60,656 nt of DNA from a virus. How positions within the stretch are numbered: the stretch's first letter is position 1; the number at the start of each line of letters is the position of its first letter. Below are positions 49,947 through 58,826 of the stretch, piece after piece. Both the position numbers and the translations under genes were made by a program. The notes under the pieces are model-generated. The model was not told the DNA's origin. It made no database searches and worked only from the letters and a program-made list of their open reading frames with translations. The DNA lies in the IMG/VR virus record IMGVR_UViG_3300049002_000003, positions 1 through 60,656 of that record. One strand, written 5' to 3'.

Positions 49947-50210
49947 CTAGCGCTCTATGGCGTCGGTTGCAGCCTCATCAGCAGCAGAGAGGAAGACGGA
50001 GCCGCCATGCGTCATGTCTGCTGTCGAGACATATGCGGGCGGGTTACCCCATTGGTCCCAGTCGGTGCGGCCGCTCGCGACACGCTGCGCCCAGTCCACA
50101 TCGGCCTGCTTGTCCTGTCGGCCGGCTCGATAGCCGATCCGGTAGCCGAGACTGAATCCGCCATACAGCAGCATAGCGACGATTGGCCAGACTACCGCCC
50201 AGATCCACAT
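49947..50210 (-). CDS. small membrane protein
   Basis: The protein has 87 residues. An N-terminal helix (WIWAVVWPIVAMLLYGGFSL) then RIGYRAGRQDKQADVDWAQR, a membrane anchor with a charged cytoplasmic tail. Its RBS overlaps the SNF2 helicase stop codon (AAGGAGTAGCT then ATG). The function is unknown. Confidence 0.68.
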   Translation of the reverse strand: MWIWAVVWPIVAMLLYGGFSLGYRIGYRAGRQDKQADVDWAQRVASGRTDWDQWGNPPAYVSTADMTHGGSVFLSAADEAATDAIER

Positions 50211-50212
50211 AG

Positions 50213-52228
50213 CTACTCCTTGATAGTGACTCCCCAGGCCTTCCTGGCGTACGCGATACCGCGCCTGACGTCAAGTATCCGCTTTGCGTTGTAGTCCTTC
50301 TCTTCCACCATCTTCGCAATGCCCTCTTCGACCGTGTTGCGCGCCCGGACGTAGTACCACTTCACGTAGTGCTCGACGTTCGACGTTCGGTGGATACGCT
50401 TCTCGACCTGGTCTTGGTCGTCGGGAACGTACGTCTCATCCATCATGGCGCCGTAGTCGGCCGAGTCGAGCGTCAAGGACAGTCCGCCGGCATACGTGTT
50501 CAAGAGAAACACGCGCGGTCCACCAGGCTTCAAGAACCGAGCCGCGAACCTCGCTCGGTCCGTGTCGTCAACCGCACCAGTAATGACGAAGTGCGGGATC
50601 TTGGCGCGCTTCAATTGGGCGGAGTAGAAGTCGATGAACAGCGTGAACTGCGATGCGATGACGCATTTGGGGCCGGAGTCGTCTGCGTCGGATGAGATGC
50701 CCAGGCCGGGCAACCACTCGTCCATCAACCAATCGAGCTTCGCGCAGTCCTTGCCCGGCACGAAGCGGTCTTGCTTGTCGAACTTCATCTCACAGCCTGC
50801 GAACTCCTTGAGCCGAGTGATGACGGCAAGCGTGTTGTCTGCAGTCAGACGTCGGCCGCTGATATCCGCGACAGCTTGCGACTCCATTTCGTCATACTGC
50901 TTCCGCTGGCGCGGCCCAAGGTCTACCCACTTCTCATAGTAGGCAATAGGCGGTGGAGCCCAAGCCGGGTTGAGGCTGCGTAGCTCGCCGGACGTCCTGC
51001 GGATACAGATGCGGCTCAACTCGCGGTCTAGCTCGGCCATCATCTCCGGCCGGACCTGGTCTAGGTACTCCACACCGCTCTGCGTGTAGCGGTTCGGCTT
51101 CGAGGCGAGGTAGCGCTGCTGCCAAGTCCACGCCGACGTGTAGACCTTCGGCCGCAGCCAGGCGAGAATGGGGAACAGATTGCGCGGCCGGCCCTTCATA
51201 GGCGTACCGGTGAGAGCGATCCGCATGCCGTCGCCGTTGTCGAGCGGCTTGGTATTGAGGGTCTGGAAGCCGAGCCCCACCATGCTCGCCTTCCGCTTCT
51301 TGGAGTTGACTAGGTAGCGCTGGACCTCATCGCCAATTATGAAGTCCCATTCGGTCGTATGGAGTAGCGGGTACGCATGATCAAGCAGCAACTTGTGCGT
51401 CCGCTTGTCCGGGCATGCTTGCGCCGAGACCATCGTCTCGTGAATGCCGCGCGGCTGACCGTTCTCGGCTACTCCTCGGCACTTCCAAGTCCGAGTCGTC
51501 TGTAGCATTTCCGGGTTGACCAAAAGGAAGTCGAATGCGTTCTTGCTGTCGGCTGACTCTGCTACGAACTCCTCAATAGCCGCTACACGGTCGGCATTGC
51601 CGGCCTCGACTATGGCTCGGCCGCGCGAACCAGCCGACTCACGAACTGTCGCCAACATGACGGAGACGTCTAGCTCTGGAAGCCATTTCTCAATCTCAGG
51701 GATCCAAGTCGCCGTCAGCGCGGTTCGCGGCGCGATGATTAGGCCGCGCCCGAAGCAACCGGCCTCTACTAGCGCGCCGAACGACTCAATGCATTTACCG
51801 AGCCCTTGCTCATCGAAGTTGCCGTGCGGGCCGCAGTCGGCGCCGAACCGAGCCGCCACGGTCTGATAGCCGCGCCGTAGCATGGCCGCGTACAGAGTTG
51901 GCGCAACCTGTCGGACGTTCGGTAGGTCCACGGGAGTACGGCCGTCTACCGCCAACGTAGCCCGCAAGGAGCGCTCCCTAGCGAGCTCAGCGCGACCCCA
52001 AGCCGTCAACTCCGGCCCGATGTCGAGCCGATCCGCGAACACGCCTCGCATGCGTCGACAGACGCCAAGGTCCAGAGGGAACGTCCAGACCTTGGCGTCT
52101 GTGAAGCTGGCGCCTGGTATTGACTTGATGTTCGCGAGGTTCTCAGCGAATAGATCAGAGTTGGACGTGTAGTCGGTCCGCAGGTGAATCCGGTTGCGGT
52201 ACTTCTCGATGCGGACCCTGTCTCCCAT
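50213..52228 (-). CDS. SNF2-family DNA helicase/translocase
   Basis: The protein has 671 residues from ATG 52228 behind AGGAGG; a TTG two codons earlier is possible. Motif I is FDEQGLGKCIESF (canonical DEMGLGKT), II is IIGDEVQRY, III is ALTGTPMKG. V and VI are TYAGGLSLTLDSAD and DQDQVEKRIHRTS. An N-terminal region of about 110 residues (VRIEKYRNRIHLRTDY) resembles HARP/SMARCAL1-like wing sequences. SNF2 enzymes translocate along double-stranded DNA; in phages they are linked to replication and recombination. Confidence 0.92.
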   Translation of the reverse strand: MGDRVRIEKYRNRIHLRTDYTSNSDLFAENLANIKSIPGASFTDAKVWTFPLDLGVCRRMRGVFADRLDIGPELTAWGRAELARERSLRATLAVDGRTPVDLPNVRQVAPTLYAAMLRRGYQTVAARFGADCGPHGNFDEQGLGKCIESFGALVEAGCFGRGLIIAPRTALTATWIPEIEKWLPELDVSVMLATVRESAGSRGRAIVEAGNADRVAAIEEFVAESADSKNAFDFLLVNPEMLQTTRTWKCRGVAENGQPRGIHETMVSAQACPDKRTHKLLLDHAYPLLHTTEWDFIIGDEVQRYLVNSKKRKASMVGLGFQTLNTKPLDNGDGMRIALTGTPMKGRPRNLFPILAWLRPKVYTSAWTWQQRYLASKPNRYTQSGVEYLDQVRPEMMAELDRELSRICIRRTSGELRSLNPAWAPPPIAYYEKWVDLGPRQRKQYDEMESQAVADISGRRLTADNTLAVITRLKEFAGCEMKFDKQDRFVPGKDCAKLDWLMDEWLPGLGISSDADDSGPKCVIASQFTLFIDFYSAQLKRAKIPHFVITGAVDDTDRARFAARFLKPGGPRVFLLNTYAGGLSLTLDSADYGAMMDETYVPDDQDQVEKRIHRTSNVEHYVKWYYVRARNTVEEGIAKMVEEKDYNAKRILDVRRGIAYARKAWGVTIKE

Positions 52229-52282
52229 GTCCAACCTCCTGCGCGGCGAGCCGCGAACGTACCCGCCGAACAGCAGTTGCCG

Positions 52283-52702
52283 CTAGTCCATGCCGACCTT
52301 GCCGGACACGAGCACGATGTGGATGGTCTCGCCTTTCCTGTCATGCGGCCCGTTAATGGTCTTGTGCCCCAGCACTGTGCCCGGCGCGTCCTTGCCCTTA
52401 GCAGTCGGCGCCAGAACAGTGAAGTCGCAACGCATCACTCCGTCCTTGTGCAAACCGCCGAGCGGAGTCATCGTGAAGTCCATCTGCGTGATTGCGGCCG
52501 TGGTGAACGTGTAGGTGTTGTAACTCAGGCCACGGTTATCTGTCCGTCCAAGGAACTCAAACCTGTACCCGGGCGCCTTGCCTCCGTTCATGACACAGTC
52601 GATCCGAATCTTGACGGTTGAAGTGGTGACTGGAACTCCACATCCAACCAACAGCAATCCAAAGGCGAGCGCTCCGGTCAGAGAGGTGATTGCCTTACGC
52701 AT
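52283..52702 (-). CDS. lipoprotein
   Basis: The protein has 139 residues from ATG 52702 behind AAGGAGCC. A signal sequence ends in the lipobox LLVGC at about residues 17-21. The exported part (TVKIRIDCVMNGGKAPGYRF) is beta-rich with further cysteines. It is the second lipoprotein in the window, again in the early half. A superinfection-exclusion or envelope role is inferred. Confidence 0.8.
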   Translation of the reverse strand: MRKAITSLTGALAFGLLLVGCGVPVTTSTVKIRIDCVMNGGKAPGYRFEFLGRTDNRGLSYNTYTFTTAAITQMDFTMTPLGGLHKDGVMRCDFTVLAPTAKGKDAPGTVLGHKTINGPHDRKGETIHIVLVSGKVGMD

Positions 52703-52724
52703 GACGTGGCTCCTTCGGTTAGTG

Positions 52725-52749
52725 CCGGGCGGCTCAATACCGCCCGGCT
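52725..52749 (-). terminator. compact hairpin
   Basis: A 9-bp perfect stem (GCCGGGCGG with CCGCCCGGC) has a 7-nt loop, between the two genes at 52702 and 52756. It fits a terminator before the lipoprotein gene; its GGGCGG/CCGCCC arms echo the promoter modules further right. Confidence 0.6.
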
Positions 52750-52755
52750 GCACGT

Positions 52756-53220
52756 CTAGTCTGACGGCTGTTCGCGGTTGGCGCGAGCGCGCATCGCCTG
52801 ATATTCCTCGATGGTCATGCGGATGACTCGGGTCGGGCTGACCTTCACGGCGATGTGCGTCAGGAACGAAGCCGGCGCCTTCCGCTTGGCGGCCGAGCGA
52901 CCGAGAGCATGTCGAATGAACGTCCGGTTCTGTCGCTCGGTCCGGCGCACCATAGTCGCCAAGTCGGCCGGCGCGTGCCCCTTCGCCCAGACGCGTGGGT
53001 TGCCCTTCGCGGTCAGGTGGTCGGCCCAGGGCCGGTAGCAGCCCTTCGAGCCGCAGGCCAGCTGCGGTGTACCGGGCAGGCCGCGCCGCGCCTGGTCCTC
53101 AAGCCGAGCGCGGTTGCGACCCTGGCCGCTCTGGATGCCGGCAGCAGCGTCCTGGCCCTGTACTGGCCGTAGCGGCCTGGGAGCGCCACTGTCGGTGTTC
53201 GCGGTACGTCGGTTTCGCAT
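52756..53220 (-). CDS. hypothetical basic protein
   Basis: The protein has 154 residues from ATG 53220 behind GGAGACG. It is Arg-rich with CGSKGCYRPWADHLTAKGNP and a helical end (IRMTIEEYQAMRARANRE). Two cysteines could bind metal, and the charge suggests nucleic-acid contact. No family is recognised. Confidence 0.6.
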   Translation of the reverse strand: MRNRRTANTDSGAPRPLRPVQGQDAAAGIQSGQGRNRARLEDQARRGLPGTPQLACGSKGCYRPWADHLTAKGNPRVWAKGHAPADLATMVRRTERQNRTFIRHALGRSAAKRKAPASFLTHIAVKVSPTRVIRMTIEEYQAMRARANREQPSD

Positions 53221-53253
53221 CTTGCGTCTCCGTCCATCGTAGGGCCATGCAGG

Positions 53254-54375
53254 CTAGAACACCAGGACGCGGAAGTCTGCCGGGTGTGCGGGGATGTCGG
53301 ACAGCGGCCGATGCGGCCAGTTCTGCGATATGACCCGGAGGCCGCTCGTGCCCGCGACGTGAAGCGGTAGGTACCACATGTGGTCTGCGGTGTCCGGGTA
53401 GTCCGCGACAGCGCGAGTCGTCCACGGACCCCATGGGTTCGGAGACGTCCACTCCGTCACTACGTGTCCCAATCCGCCGTCAGCTGTCGACGTCATCACG
53501 ACGCTACCGCCTGAAGTGTGGATGGAGACACTGGTCTCCGGACCGCTGATTGCACCGACGATCGGCCGCGCGTCCATGACGTCCGGCGACCAGTCTCCTG
53601 CGGTCCGGTAAGCCCAATTGGTAGCCGGGCTGACGGTCGGGCTGGTAACGGCGAGGTACGTGTCATAGCCGAAGGTCCACGGGTCGCCATCGTCACGGTA
53701 GCCATAGACGTACATCGCTGTGCCGTCCGCCGAGATGGATAGCGCGCTGTCCCAGAAGATGCCGGCTGCTGCCGGGATCGGCACCGCGCTCGCGAGCACA
53801 GGCAGACCGCGCGGCGGCACATTCCAGGTGAAGAGGATCACGCCCACGCCCTGGAAGCAGAAGGCGCCAACACAGCCCGGCACGCTTCGCACCTGCGGCG
53901 CCAGCATGAAGAGCTTTCCATTGGAATATGCGATCGGCCCGCCCCAGCAGTAACCTTCTCCCGCCGCAGTAGTCGGGTCGTCGCCACACTGCGAGTTCGG
54001 GATGAACTCGCTGGCCATCTGGACGCTCTTAGCACAGCCCTTGTCCTGGATGACGAGAGCGTTGTGGTGGAGTTGGTTGTCGGCCAGGAGGCTGTCTCCG
54101 AACGCCCAGGCGCGCCGACCATTGTCCATGATCGCGGTATGGCCGCCGTCGCCAGCCTGCCAACCCTGGACCCGACCGAGCATCGAATTGAACTGCGGCG
54201 CTGTCGTCGGCGCCGCAATCCTGCATGGCGTGATCGGCGCGACCGGTCGGGGCATGACTCGCGCTGTCGGCGCTACTGGCTGAATCCGAGCCGGTGCGGA
54301 CGTCGCCACGCCGCCAGTAACCATAGCGCCGATGGCGGCCGATCCTATGGCGGCCGCCACCATCCTCTTCTTCAT
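53254..54375 (-). CDS. secreted beta-propeller-like protein
   Basis: The protein has 373 residues from ATG 54375. The N-terminus MKKRMVAAAIGSAAIGAMVT continues to an Ala end, a typical signal peptide. The mature part repeats blade-like strands: RRAWAFGDSLLADNQLHHNA, GEGYCWGGPIAYSNGKLFML, WDSALSISADGTAMYVYGYR. These recall five-bladed DUF4185/sialidase-type propellers. No catalytic set is obvious. A secreted carbohydrate-binding or modifying protein in the early region is unusual for a phage. Confidence 0.78.
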   Translation of the reverse strand: MKKRMVAAAIGSAAIGAMVTGGVATSAPARIQPVAPTARVMPRPVAPITPCRIAAPTTAPQFNSMLGRVQGWQAGDGGHTAIMDNGRRAWAFGDSLLADNQLHHNALVIQDKGCAKSVQMASEFIPNSQCGDDPTTAAGEGYCWGGPIAYSNGKLFMLAPQVRSVPGCVGAFCFQGVGVILFTWNVPPRGLPVLASAVPIPAAAGIFWDSALSISADGTAMYVYGYRDDGDPWTFGYDTYLAVTSPTVSPATNWAYRTAGDWSPDVMDARPIVGAISGPETSVSIHTSGGSVVMTSTADGGLGHVVTEWTSPNPWGPWTTRAVADYPDTADHMWYLPLHVAGTSGLRVISQNWPHRPLSDIPAHPADFRVLVF

Positions 54376-54409
54376 GTCTGTTCTCTCTGTGAGTCGCACA
54401 CGGGGAATG

Positions 54410-55408
54410 CTAGTTGCTCGGGTCGATCCGCTTGGCCGCGTCGTTACCTCCCAGGTCCACCATCTGCGCGGCCGACGTTCCGGCGCGCTCGCCCAGCCGG
54501 CCGGACGTCGACTCCATGAGCTTCCGCTCACGCGCCATCTCGGCCAGCGCCGCGCGGAGGTTCTTCTTGGCCTGCTTCGGGTCGATAGGCGCGGCCGGAG
54601 CATGCGACGGACGCTGATCGGGGTGCCTCTGGTAGAAGGCTTCGTTGACCTTCTCGGCGCGGTTCGCCAATACAGGCAGCCCGCCAGAGTAGTCGCGCGC
54701 CGCAGCGTCGCGGGACTGGTAGAGCCGGTAGTTGAGCTCGGTCGGGAACGACTTCGCGAACGCAGCGCGGTAGCTCTTGACCGAGACGGAACGACCGGTG
54801 AGCTTCGGGTCTTCTCCGCGCTTCTCGCACTCGGCCTTGTAGAGCCGCGTGACCTTCGCGGTCGCGCTGCCGGTCGTACCCCACCCCATCATCTCTGCGA
54901 TCCGAATCCGCTCCGTGCCGGCCGACCGCAGACCGTAGACGTTCTCTTGGTCCGACAGACCGGCCTGGATCCCAGGCTCCATGCGGGACATGAAGAACGT
55001 CCGGGCTGCCGTGTAGAGGAGTTCGGCATATCGCAGATCCGACTCGTAGCCGCACATGTGCGCGGAGGCCATACGCTGTCCGCTGGTCGCGTCGTACCCG
55101 TACCGCATGACGGCCCGGACGCCGCAGTGCCAGAGAATCGAGGACAGCATGTCCAAGTAGGCGAACCGGTACGGCGAAGACGTCGGGTAGGCCGGCATCG
55201 TCCGGAAGACGGGAACGGTGAGCGGCATCGTCGCGCTCTCGTTCAACTCCGTCTCGCTGATCCGGAACTTCGCCATGAGAGACTCGGCCTTGGCGCGGAA
55301 TGTGGCGGCTTCCGTCTCGGACGTGTTCGGATGGTCGGCCTGCGCCAGAAGGTTCTGGATCGCCAGCATCATTCGGTCGAGCTTCGCGCTCGCGGTCTGC
55401 TCGGTCAT
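54410..55408 (-). CDS. DUF2786 domain protein
   Basis: The protein has 332 residues behind AAGGAGCC. Residues about 9-53 (LDRMMLAIQNLLAQADHPNT, EAATFRAKAESLMAKFRISE) match DUF2786, a helical domain found in many phages and bacteria. The middle is helical with SDLRYAELLYTAARTFFMSR. The end is basic and low-complexity. Its role is unknown, possibly a nucleic-acid or protease-linked regulator. Confidence 0.82.
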   Translation of the reverse strand: MTEQTASAKLDRMMLAIQNLLAQADHPNTSETEAATFRAKAESLMAKFRISETELNESATMPLTVPVFRTMPAYPTSSPYRFAYLDMLSSILWHCGVRAVMRYGYDATSGQRMASAHMCGYESDLRYAELLYTAARTFFMSRMEPGIQAGLSDQENVYGLRSAGTERIRIAEMMGWGTTGSATAKVTRLYKAECEKRGEDPKLTGRSVSVKSYRAAFAKSFPTELNYRLYQSRDAAARDYSGGLPVLANRAEKVNEAFYQRHPDQRPSHAPAAPIDPKQAKKNLRAALAEMARERKLMESTSGRLGERAGTSAAQMVDLGGNDAAKRIDPSN

Positions 55409-55438
55409 CTTCGTGGCTCCTTCGGTTCCGCTGTTCGA

Positions 55439-55726
55439 CTACAGGAAGAGGGACTTGAGCTCGCGCTGCGCATCGACCTTGTAGTGCTCATTGGCGACCA
55501 CGGAGCCGTAGAGAACGATGTCCCAGCCGCCGTCCGCGACGTTCTGCCGAACCTCCGCGATGCCCTTCGAGTCATCCCGGTTGAATCCGGACGTTCCGGC
55601 CTTCACCATAACGTAGGTGGTCCCGCCGGACTTCATCGGCCGCGCGTTCGGGTCGGTAAAGAATCCGGTCCAGACCACGTCGCCGTACTTCGTGGTCTTC
55701 GGGGTGAAGGTCTCGGTCACGGGCAT
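55439..55726 (-). CDS. small hypothetical protein
   Basis: The protein has 95 residues from ATG 55726 behind AAGGAGCC. It is mostly strands: VTETFTPKTTKYGDVVWTGF, SGGTTYVMVKAGTSGFNRDD, GGWDIVLYGSVVANEHY. It appears a small beta barrel. The gene follows a promoter-like module (55742-55805), so it may start a transcription unit. Confidence 0.66.
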   Translation of the reverse strand: MPVTETFTPKTTKYGDVVWTGFFTDPNARPMKSGGTTYVMVKAGTSGFNRDDSKGIAEVRQNVADGGWDIVLYGSVVANEHYKVDAQRELKSLFL

Positions 55727-55741
55727 CTCGCGGCTCCTTCG

Positions 55742-55805
55742 GTCGGGCGGTACCGCCTGAGCGTATCGCCAGATCGGCAACTTGCATACCGCCGAACGGC
55801 CTAAC
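55742..55805 (-). promoter_or_regulatory. promoter/operator module, copy 1
   Basis: On the minus strand this reads GTTAGGCCGTTCGGCGG, a 23-base spacer, then TACGCTCAGG and a GGCGGTACCGCC palindrome. The same two blocks at identical spacing recur at 58093-58153 and 60053-60113. TACGCT resembles an actinobacterial -10 (TANNNT). Confidence 0.75.
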
Positions 55806-56391
55806 GTTGCAGATCGAGGAAGATCGTCCGGTACGTGCAGAGGAAGTCCTCTAGGTCATCCGCTCGCATGCCGCGAAGCTCAGCCGGCCAGTCTGTACGC
55901 GGTATGCGCCCGACGTGGCGCTGTGTCCAACTCGGGACCAGCGCGAGCCAACCCGCGCGGACGCCAGCATGGAGGTACAGGGACTGCGGCTCAAGCCTGA
56001 GGTACGCGCCGCATCGCACGGCTACGTCATACGTCGTCACCGGGCCGATGCCCTTCGGCCGGATGCGCTCGAATTCGTCATACAGTGCGTCGAACGTCTT
56101 CGCCAGGTTACTTGACCCCCGCAGAATCTGTCGGCCGAATTCGATCCGCGCATTCAAGTCGACTTTGGACTGATGATTGTGGTGCTTACCATTTGCGTCC
56201 CGCGACAGTACTGCGCGCTCTACCGCAATCCACCAAACTGCGGCTTCGGCGCAGTAGGCGACGACAGCATCTCTGCGGGTGTCGAGTCCACCGCCGGGGG
56301 CAGTCCGTCGCTCCCAATCCCGCAGAATAGCGCCGAGCGAGGTAAGCGGCTCTGCCGGAGGCGACGTGTCGAACAGCTTCGCGATATCCAT
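55801..56391 (-). CDS. HhH-containing hypothetical protein
   Basis: The protein has 196 residues from ATG 56391 behind GAGGAG. Residues about 100-145 (RIRPKGIGPVTTYDVAVRCG, AYLRLEPQSLYLHAGVRAG) form a helix-hairpin-helix-like section with the GIGPVT hairpin and the YLHAG motif seen in several plant and bacterial DNA-related proteins. A DNA-binding role is plausible. The stop overlaps the promoter module. Confidence 0.72.
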   Translation of the reverse strand: MDIAKLFDTSPPAEPLTSLGAILRDWERRTAPGGGLDTRRDAVVAYCAEAAVWWIAVERAVLSRDANGKHHNHQSKVDLNARIEFGRQILRGSSNLAKTFDALYDEFERIRPKGIGPVTTYDVAVRCGAYLRLEPQSLYLHAGVRAGWLALVPSWTQRHVGRIPRTDWPAELRGMRADDLEDFLCTYRTIFLDLQR

Positions 56392-56411
56392 GACTCTCCT
56401 CAAATGGTGAA

Positions 56412-56452
56412 CGGACGGGCGGCCGGAGTAGTTCTCACGGCACGCCCGTCCG
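56412..56452 (-). terminator. hairpin between AK-rich and HhH genes
   Basis: A 10-bp stem (CGGACGGGCG and complement) has a 21-nt loop, between stop 56464 and start 56391. It is likely a terminator or attenuator of the AK-rich protein gene. Confidence 0.58.
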
Positions 56453-56463
56453 CCGAATGGGGA

Positions 56464-57594
56464 CTAGCTGACCTCGATGAGCTTGTCGAGCGCGACGCTA
56501 CGCGTGGTACCCGACGCCACGTCGGTGAACGTCACCACGCGCGTGTTCCGCTTCGGGTGCGGCGCGACGTCCACCAACGCGGCCTTGTGGACCTCGACCG
56601 ACTTCTTGGTCTTCGGGTCCATGACCTCGATGGTCCGAGTAGCCGCCACGACCGCATCCTCGACAGCGCGAGAGATCCCGTTCACCCAACGAACAGTCCG
56701 GCCGCGTACGCCATCGCGCACCTCGTCATCGGTCGCGGACTTCGGGTCAAAAGGGAAGCGCTGCTCACGCGGCTTGGCGGCTGCCTTCCGTGTGGGGGTC
56801 TGCGACGCAGCGGACGCAACACCCTTCCGGCCGGGAGCGGCCTTGACGGCGAGCCGGCCGCCTTCCATCTGGGACAGGACCTGCGAGACGTTCCGCAGCT
56901 TCACGGTCCGGCCGGCCGACGTGTACGACGGCATGTCGGTCAGGTCGAGCTTCCCGCTGTCGAAGTTGACCACGATCACTTCCGCATCCCGGGACAGGGC
57001 GACCGAGACCTTGCTGCCTTTCTCCGTAACGGCGGACTTCCAGCCGTTCGCCTTCGCGCCGTCCTGGAGTCGCGCCACCTTCGAATTCGCGGAGCCGTCC
57101 GCCTTCGCGGCCGGCGCCTTCGCGACCGACTTGGCCGGAGCGGCCTTGACGGCGCGCTTCGCATCCTGCGCTGCTTCCTGCTCGCGGATACCGGCATTCC
57201 TCGCACGCCCGCGCTTCTGCGTCTCGGCCGGAGTCTCCGGCGTGGCCTTCGCGGGCGTGGTACGAGTCGCGCGCTTCGCGGCCGGCTTCGCGTCGGCGCG
57301 GCGCACCGACTCGCGCTTCAGCGCAGCCTCGCGCTTCGAGCCAGGCGTGACCTTCGAGAGCGCGACGTCCAGCTCAAGGTCGGTCATCTGCCCGACCGGA
57401 ACCGAGGATGCCGGCGCGGCCTTCCGAGCCGGCGCCTTCGCGACAGTTGCATTTCCGGTCAGAATGGCGCTCGCGGCTTCCACGAAGTCGCCTTCGGTCT
57501 TGATGTCTGCGGGATTGACGGTCCGCTGCGCGGCCTTCGCCGTCCGGGCCGACGCTGCCGGGCGGCCGGCTCCGCGCTTCACGGTCACGGTCAT
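56464..57594 (-). CDS. large AK-rich nucleoid-like protein
   Basis: The protein has 376 residues. Half the chain is Ala/Lys/Pro/Arg tail sequence (KAPARKAAPASS, KRAVKAAPAKSVAKAPAAK). A small folded domain (residues about 175-240: ANGWKSAVTEKGSKVSVALS, VKLRNVSQVLSQMEGGR) and a C-terminal beta domain (290-376, ending TDVASGTTRSVALDKLIEVS) interrupt it. It may compact phage DNA or block host silencing proteins such as Lsr2. GAGGAGACC precedes the ATG. Confidence 0.75.
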   Translation of the reverse strand: MTVTVKRGAGRPAASARTAKAAQRTVNPADIKTEGDFVEAASAILTGNATVAKAPARKAAPASSVPVGQMTDLELDVALSKVTPGSKREAALKRESVRRADAKPAAKRATRTTPAKATPETPAETQKRGRARNAGIREQEAAQDAKRAVKAAPAKSVAKAPAAKADGSANSKVARLQDGAKANGWKSAVTEKGSKVSVALSRDAEVIVVNFDSGKLDLTDMPSYTSAGRTVKLRNVSQVLSQMEGGRLAVKAAPGRKGVASAASQTPTRKAAAKPREQRFPFDPKSATDDEVRDGVRGRTVRWVNGISRAVEDAVVAATRTIEVMDPKTKKSVEVHKAALVDVAPHPKRNTRVVTFTDVASGTTRSVALDKLIEVS

Positions 57595-57642
57595 TTCGGG
57601 TCTCCTCTGTGTGTTCTGCGGGTGGCGAGTAGTCGGGGCCGG

Positions 57643-58065
57643 TTAGGAACTGAAGTAGGTCTCGGACAGCGCGTAGTCGGTCGAGAAGGCGCGGAAGTGC
57701 GTCCCGTTCGGCATCGAGTAGAAGACGGCCGTACCGTAGTGGTGTGCGGTGTTCGCGAAGTCGATCCGGAAGCTGGCGGCTTCCGCGACAACCGCGCGCA
57801 GATCGTCGGTCGAGACGTTACTGAGGCTCGGCTTCCAGGAACCGTCCTTCTCGACGTCCACCATGAACTTCGCGGCCGGGATGAGCTCCAGGTCCTGGAT
57901 GCCGAGCGCGGTCCGGACGCGCCGGACGAAGTAGGCGACTTCGGCCGACGTCGGCAGGACCGTGACGGCCTCCGCGACAGCCTTGGCCATCAGCAGCGGC
58001 TTGCCCTGGCGCTTCGCGGCGTACCAGCGGTCCAGGTAGGTCCGGCAGGCGGCGGTTTCGGTCAT
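57643..58065 (-). CDS. hypothetical protein
   Basis: The protein has 140 residues from ATG behind AAGGAGCC. A helical half (ACRTYLDRWYAAKRQGKPLL, AEVAYFVRRVRTALGIQDLE) leads to a beta half (HYGTAVFYSMPNGTHFRAFS). No family is recognised. A promoter-like module precedes the gene. Confidence 0.68.
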   Translation of the reverse strand: MTETAACRTYLDRWYAAKRQGKPLLMAKAVAEAVTVLPTSAEVAYFVRRVRTALGIQDLELIPAAKFMVDVEKDGSWKPSLSNVSTDDLRAVVAEAASFRIDFANTAHHYGTAVFYSMPNGTHFRAFSTDYALSETYFSS

Positions 58066-58092
58066 CGGTGGCTCCTTCGGGTCGGGCGGCTC

Positions 58093-58153
58093 GGGCGGTA
58101 CGCCCTGAGCCTAGTTGCGGTTCGGCACTTGCAACTCCGCCGAACGGCCTAAC
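58093..58153 (-). promoter_or_regulatory. promoter/operator module, copy 2
   Basis: On the minus strand it reads GTTAGGCCGTTCGGCGG, 23 bases, then TAGGCTCAGGGCGTACCGCCC. It lies between genes 58155 and 58065. Identical block spacing to the copies at 55742 and 60053. Confidence 0.75.
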
Positions 58154-58154
58154 T

Positions 58155-58568
58155 TCAGTTCGACTGCTCTGCGGCTTCGTCGGGGTGCGCTGCGGCCCAT
58201 CGGTCGTACGCCTCTTCGCGGACGGCCTCCATGTCCGGCTGTACGGCGTTCTTGAGTATGGCGATGAAGTAGGCAGCGTTGCGCGCCTTCCCGACGTCGT
58301 CTTCTGCTTCGGCTCCGGCCTGTAGCCGTTCCATGATGTCGTCTAGCTCAGCCCAGTACCGGTCCAGGAGCTTCCCGCGCACGCCCGGTAGCAGAGCCTC
58401 GCCAATGGCGCGGCCTAGCTCCTGTAGTAGCTCGCGGCTCATGTAGTACGTTGCGCCCTGGCCAGCCTCAGCCTGTCCCTGCCCGCCCATATGGTCGAGT
58501 TGGACGATGAAGTCGACGGCAGCGCCGCGAGTCTTCCGATCAGCCGCAGTAGTCGGCGTGATCTTCAC
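58155..58568 (-). CDS. hypothetical protein
   Basis: The protein has 137 residues from a GTG overlapping the previous stop (GTGA); longer readings upstream are noise. It is helical: TYYMSRELLQELGRAIGEAL, RYWAELDDIMERLQAGAEAE, KARNAAYFIAILKNAV. No motif is recognised. The C-terminus is acidic. Confidence 0.65.
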   Translation of the reverse strand: MKITPTTAADRKTRGAAVDFIVQLDHMGGQGQAEAGQGATYYMSRELLQELGRAIGEALLPGVRGKLLDRYWAELDDIMERLQAGAEAEDDVGKARNAAYFIAILKNAVQPDMEAVREEAYDRWAAAHPDEAAEQSN

Positions 58569-58798
58569 AGCCGACCAGCCTTGAGCTCCGTGCGGATCTT
58601 GGAGCGCTCCACATCCATGAGGAATGCCAAGCTGCTCTCGATGCCCCAGAGCTTCCCAATGGCCCGTTGGAAGTCGTCGCGTTCCTCCAGCAGAGCCTTC
58701 CCGTTCTCGATTGCGTGCCACTCGGCGCACATCTTGGTTATCGAGTCGAGCACGTTATCTGGCGTGAATCGCTCTGCCAGGAATTGATTGACAGACAC
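58565..58798 (-). CDS. small helical hypothetical protein
   Basis: The protein has 77 residues from a GTG behind GAGGAGCAG. All helix: NVLDSITKMCAEWHAIENGK, RDDFQRAIGKLWGIESSLAF. It follows a strong hairpin. The function is unknown. Confidence 0.65.
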   Translation of the reverse strand: MSVNQFLAERFTPDNVLDSITKMCAEWHAIENGKALLEERDDFQRAIGKLWGIESSLAFLMDVERSKIRTELKAGRL

Positions 58799-58826
58799 TC
58801 GCTGCTCCTCTGTATTGGCGAGACGG

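Noticed and set aside
56173-58152. Plus-strand frame of 659 codons
   Set aside because: Opposite AK-rich, HhH and 140-aa genes; Arg/Gly/His-rich shadow without a ribosome site.
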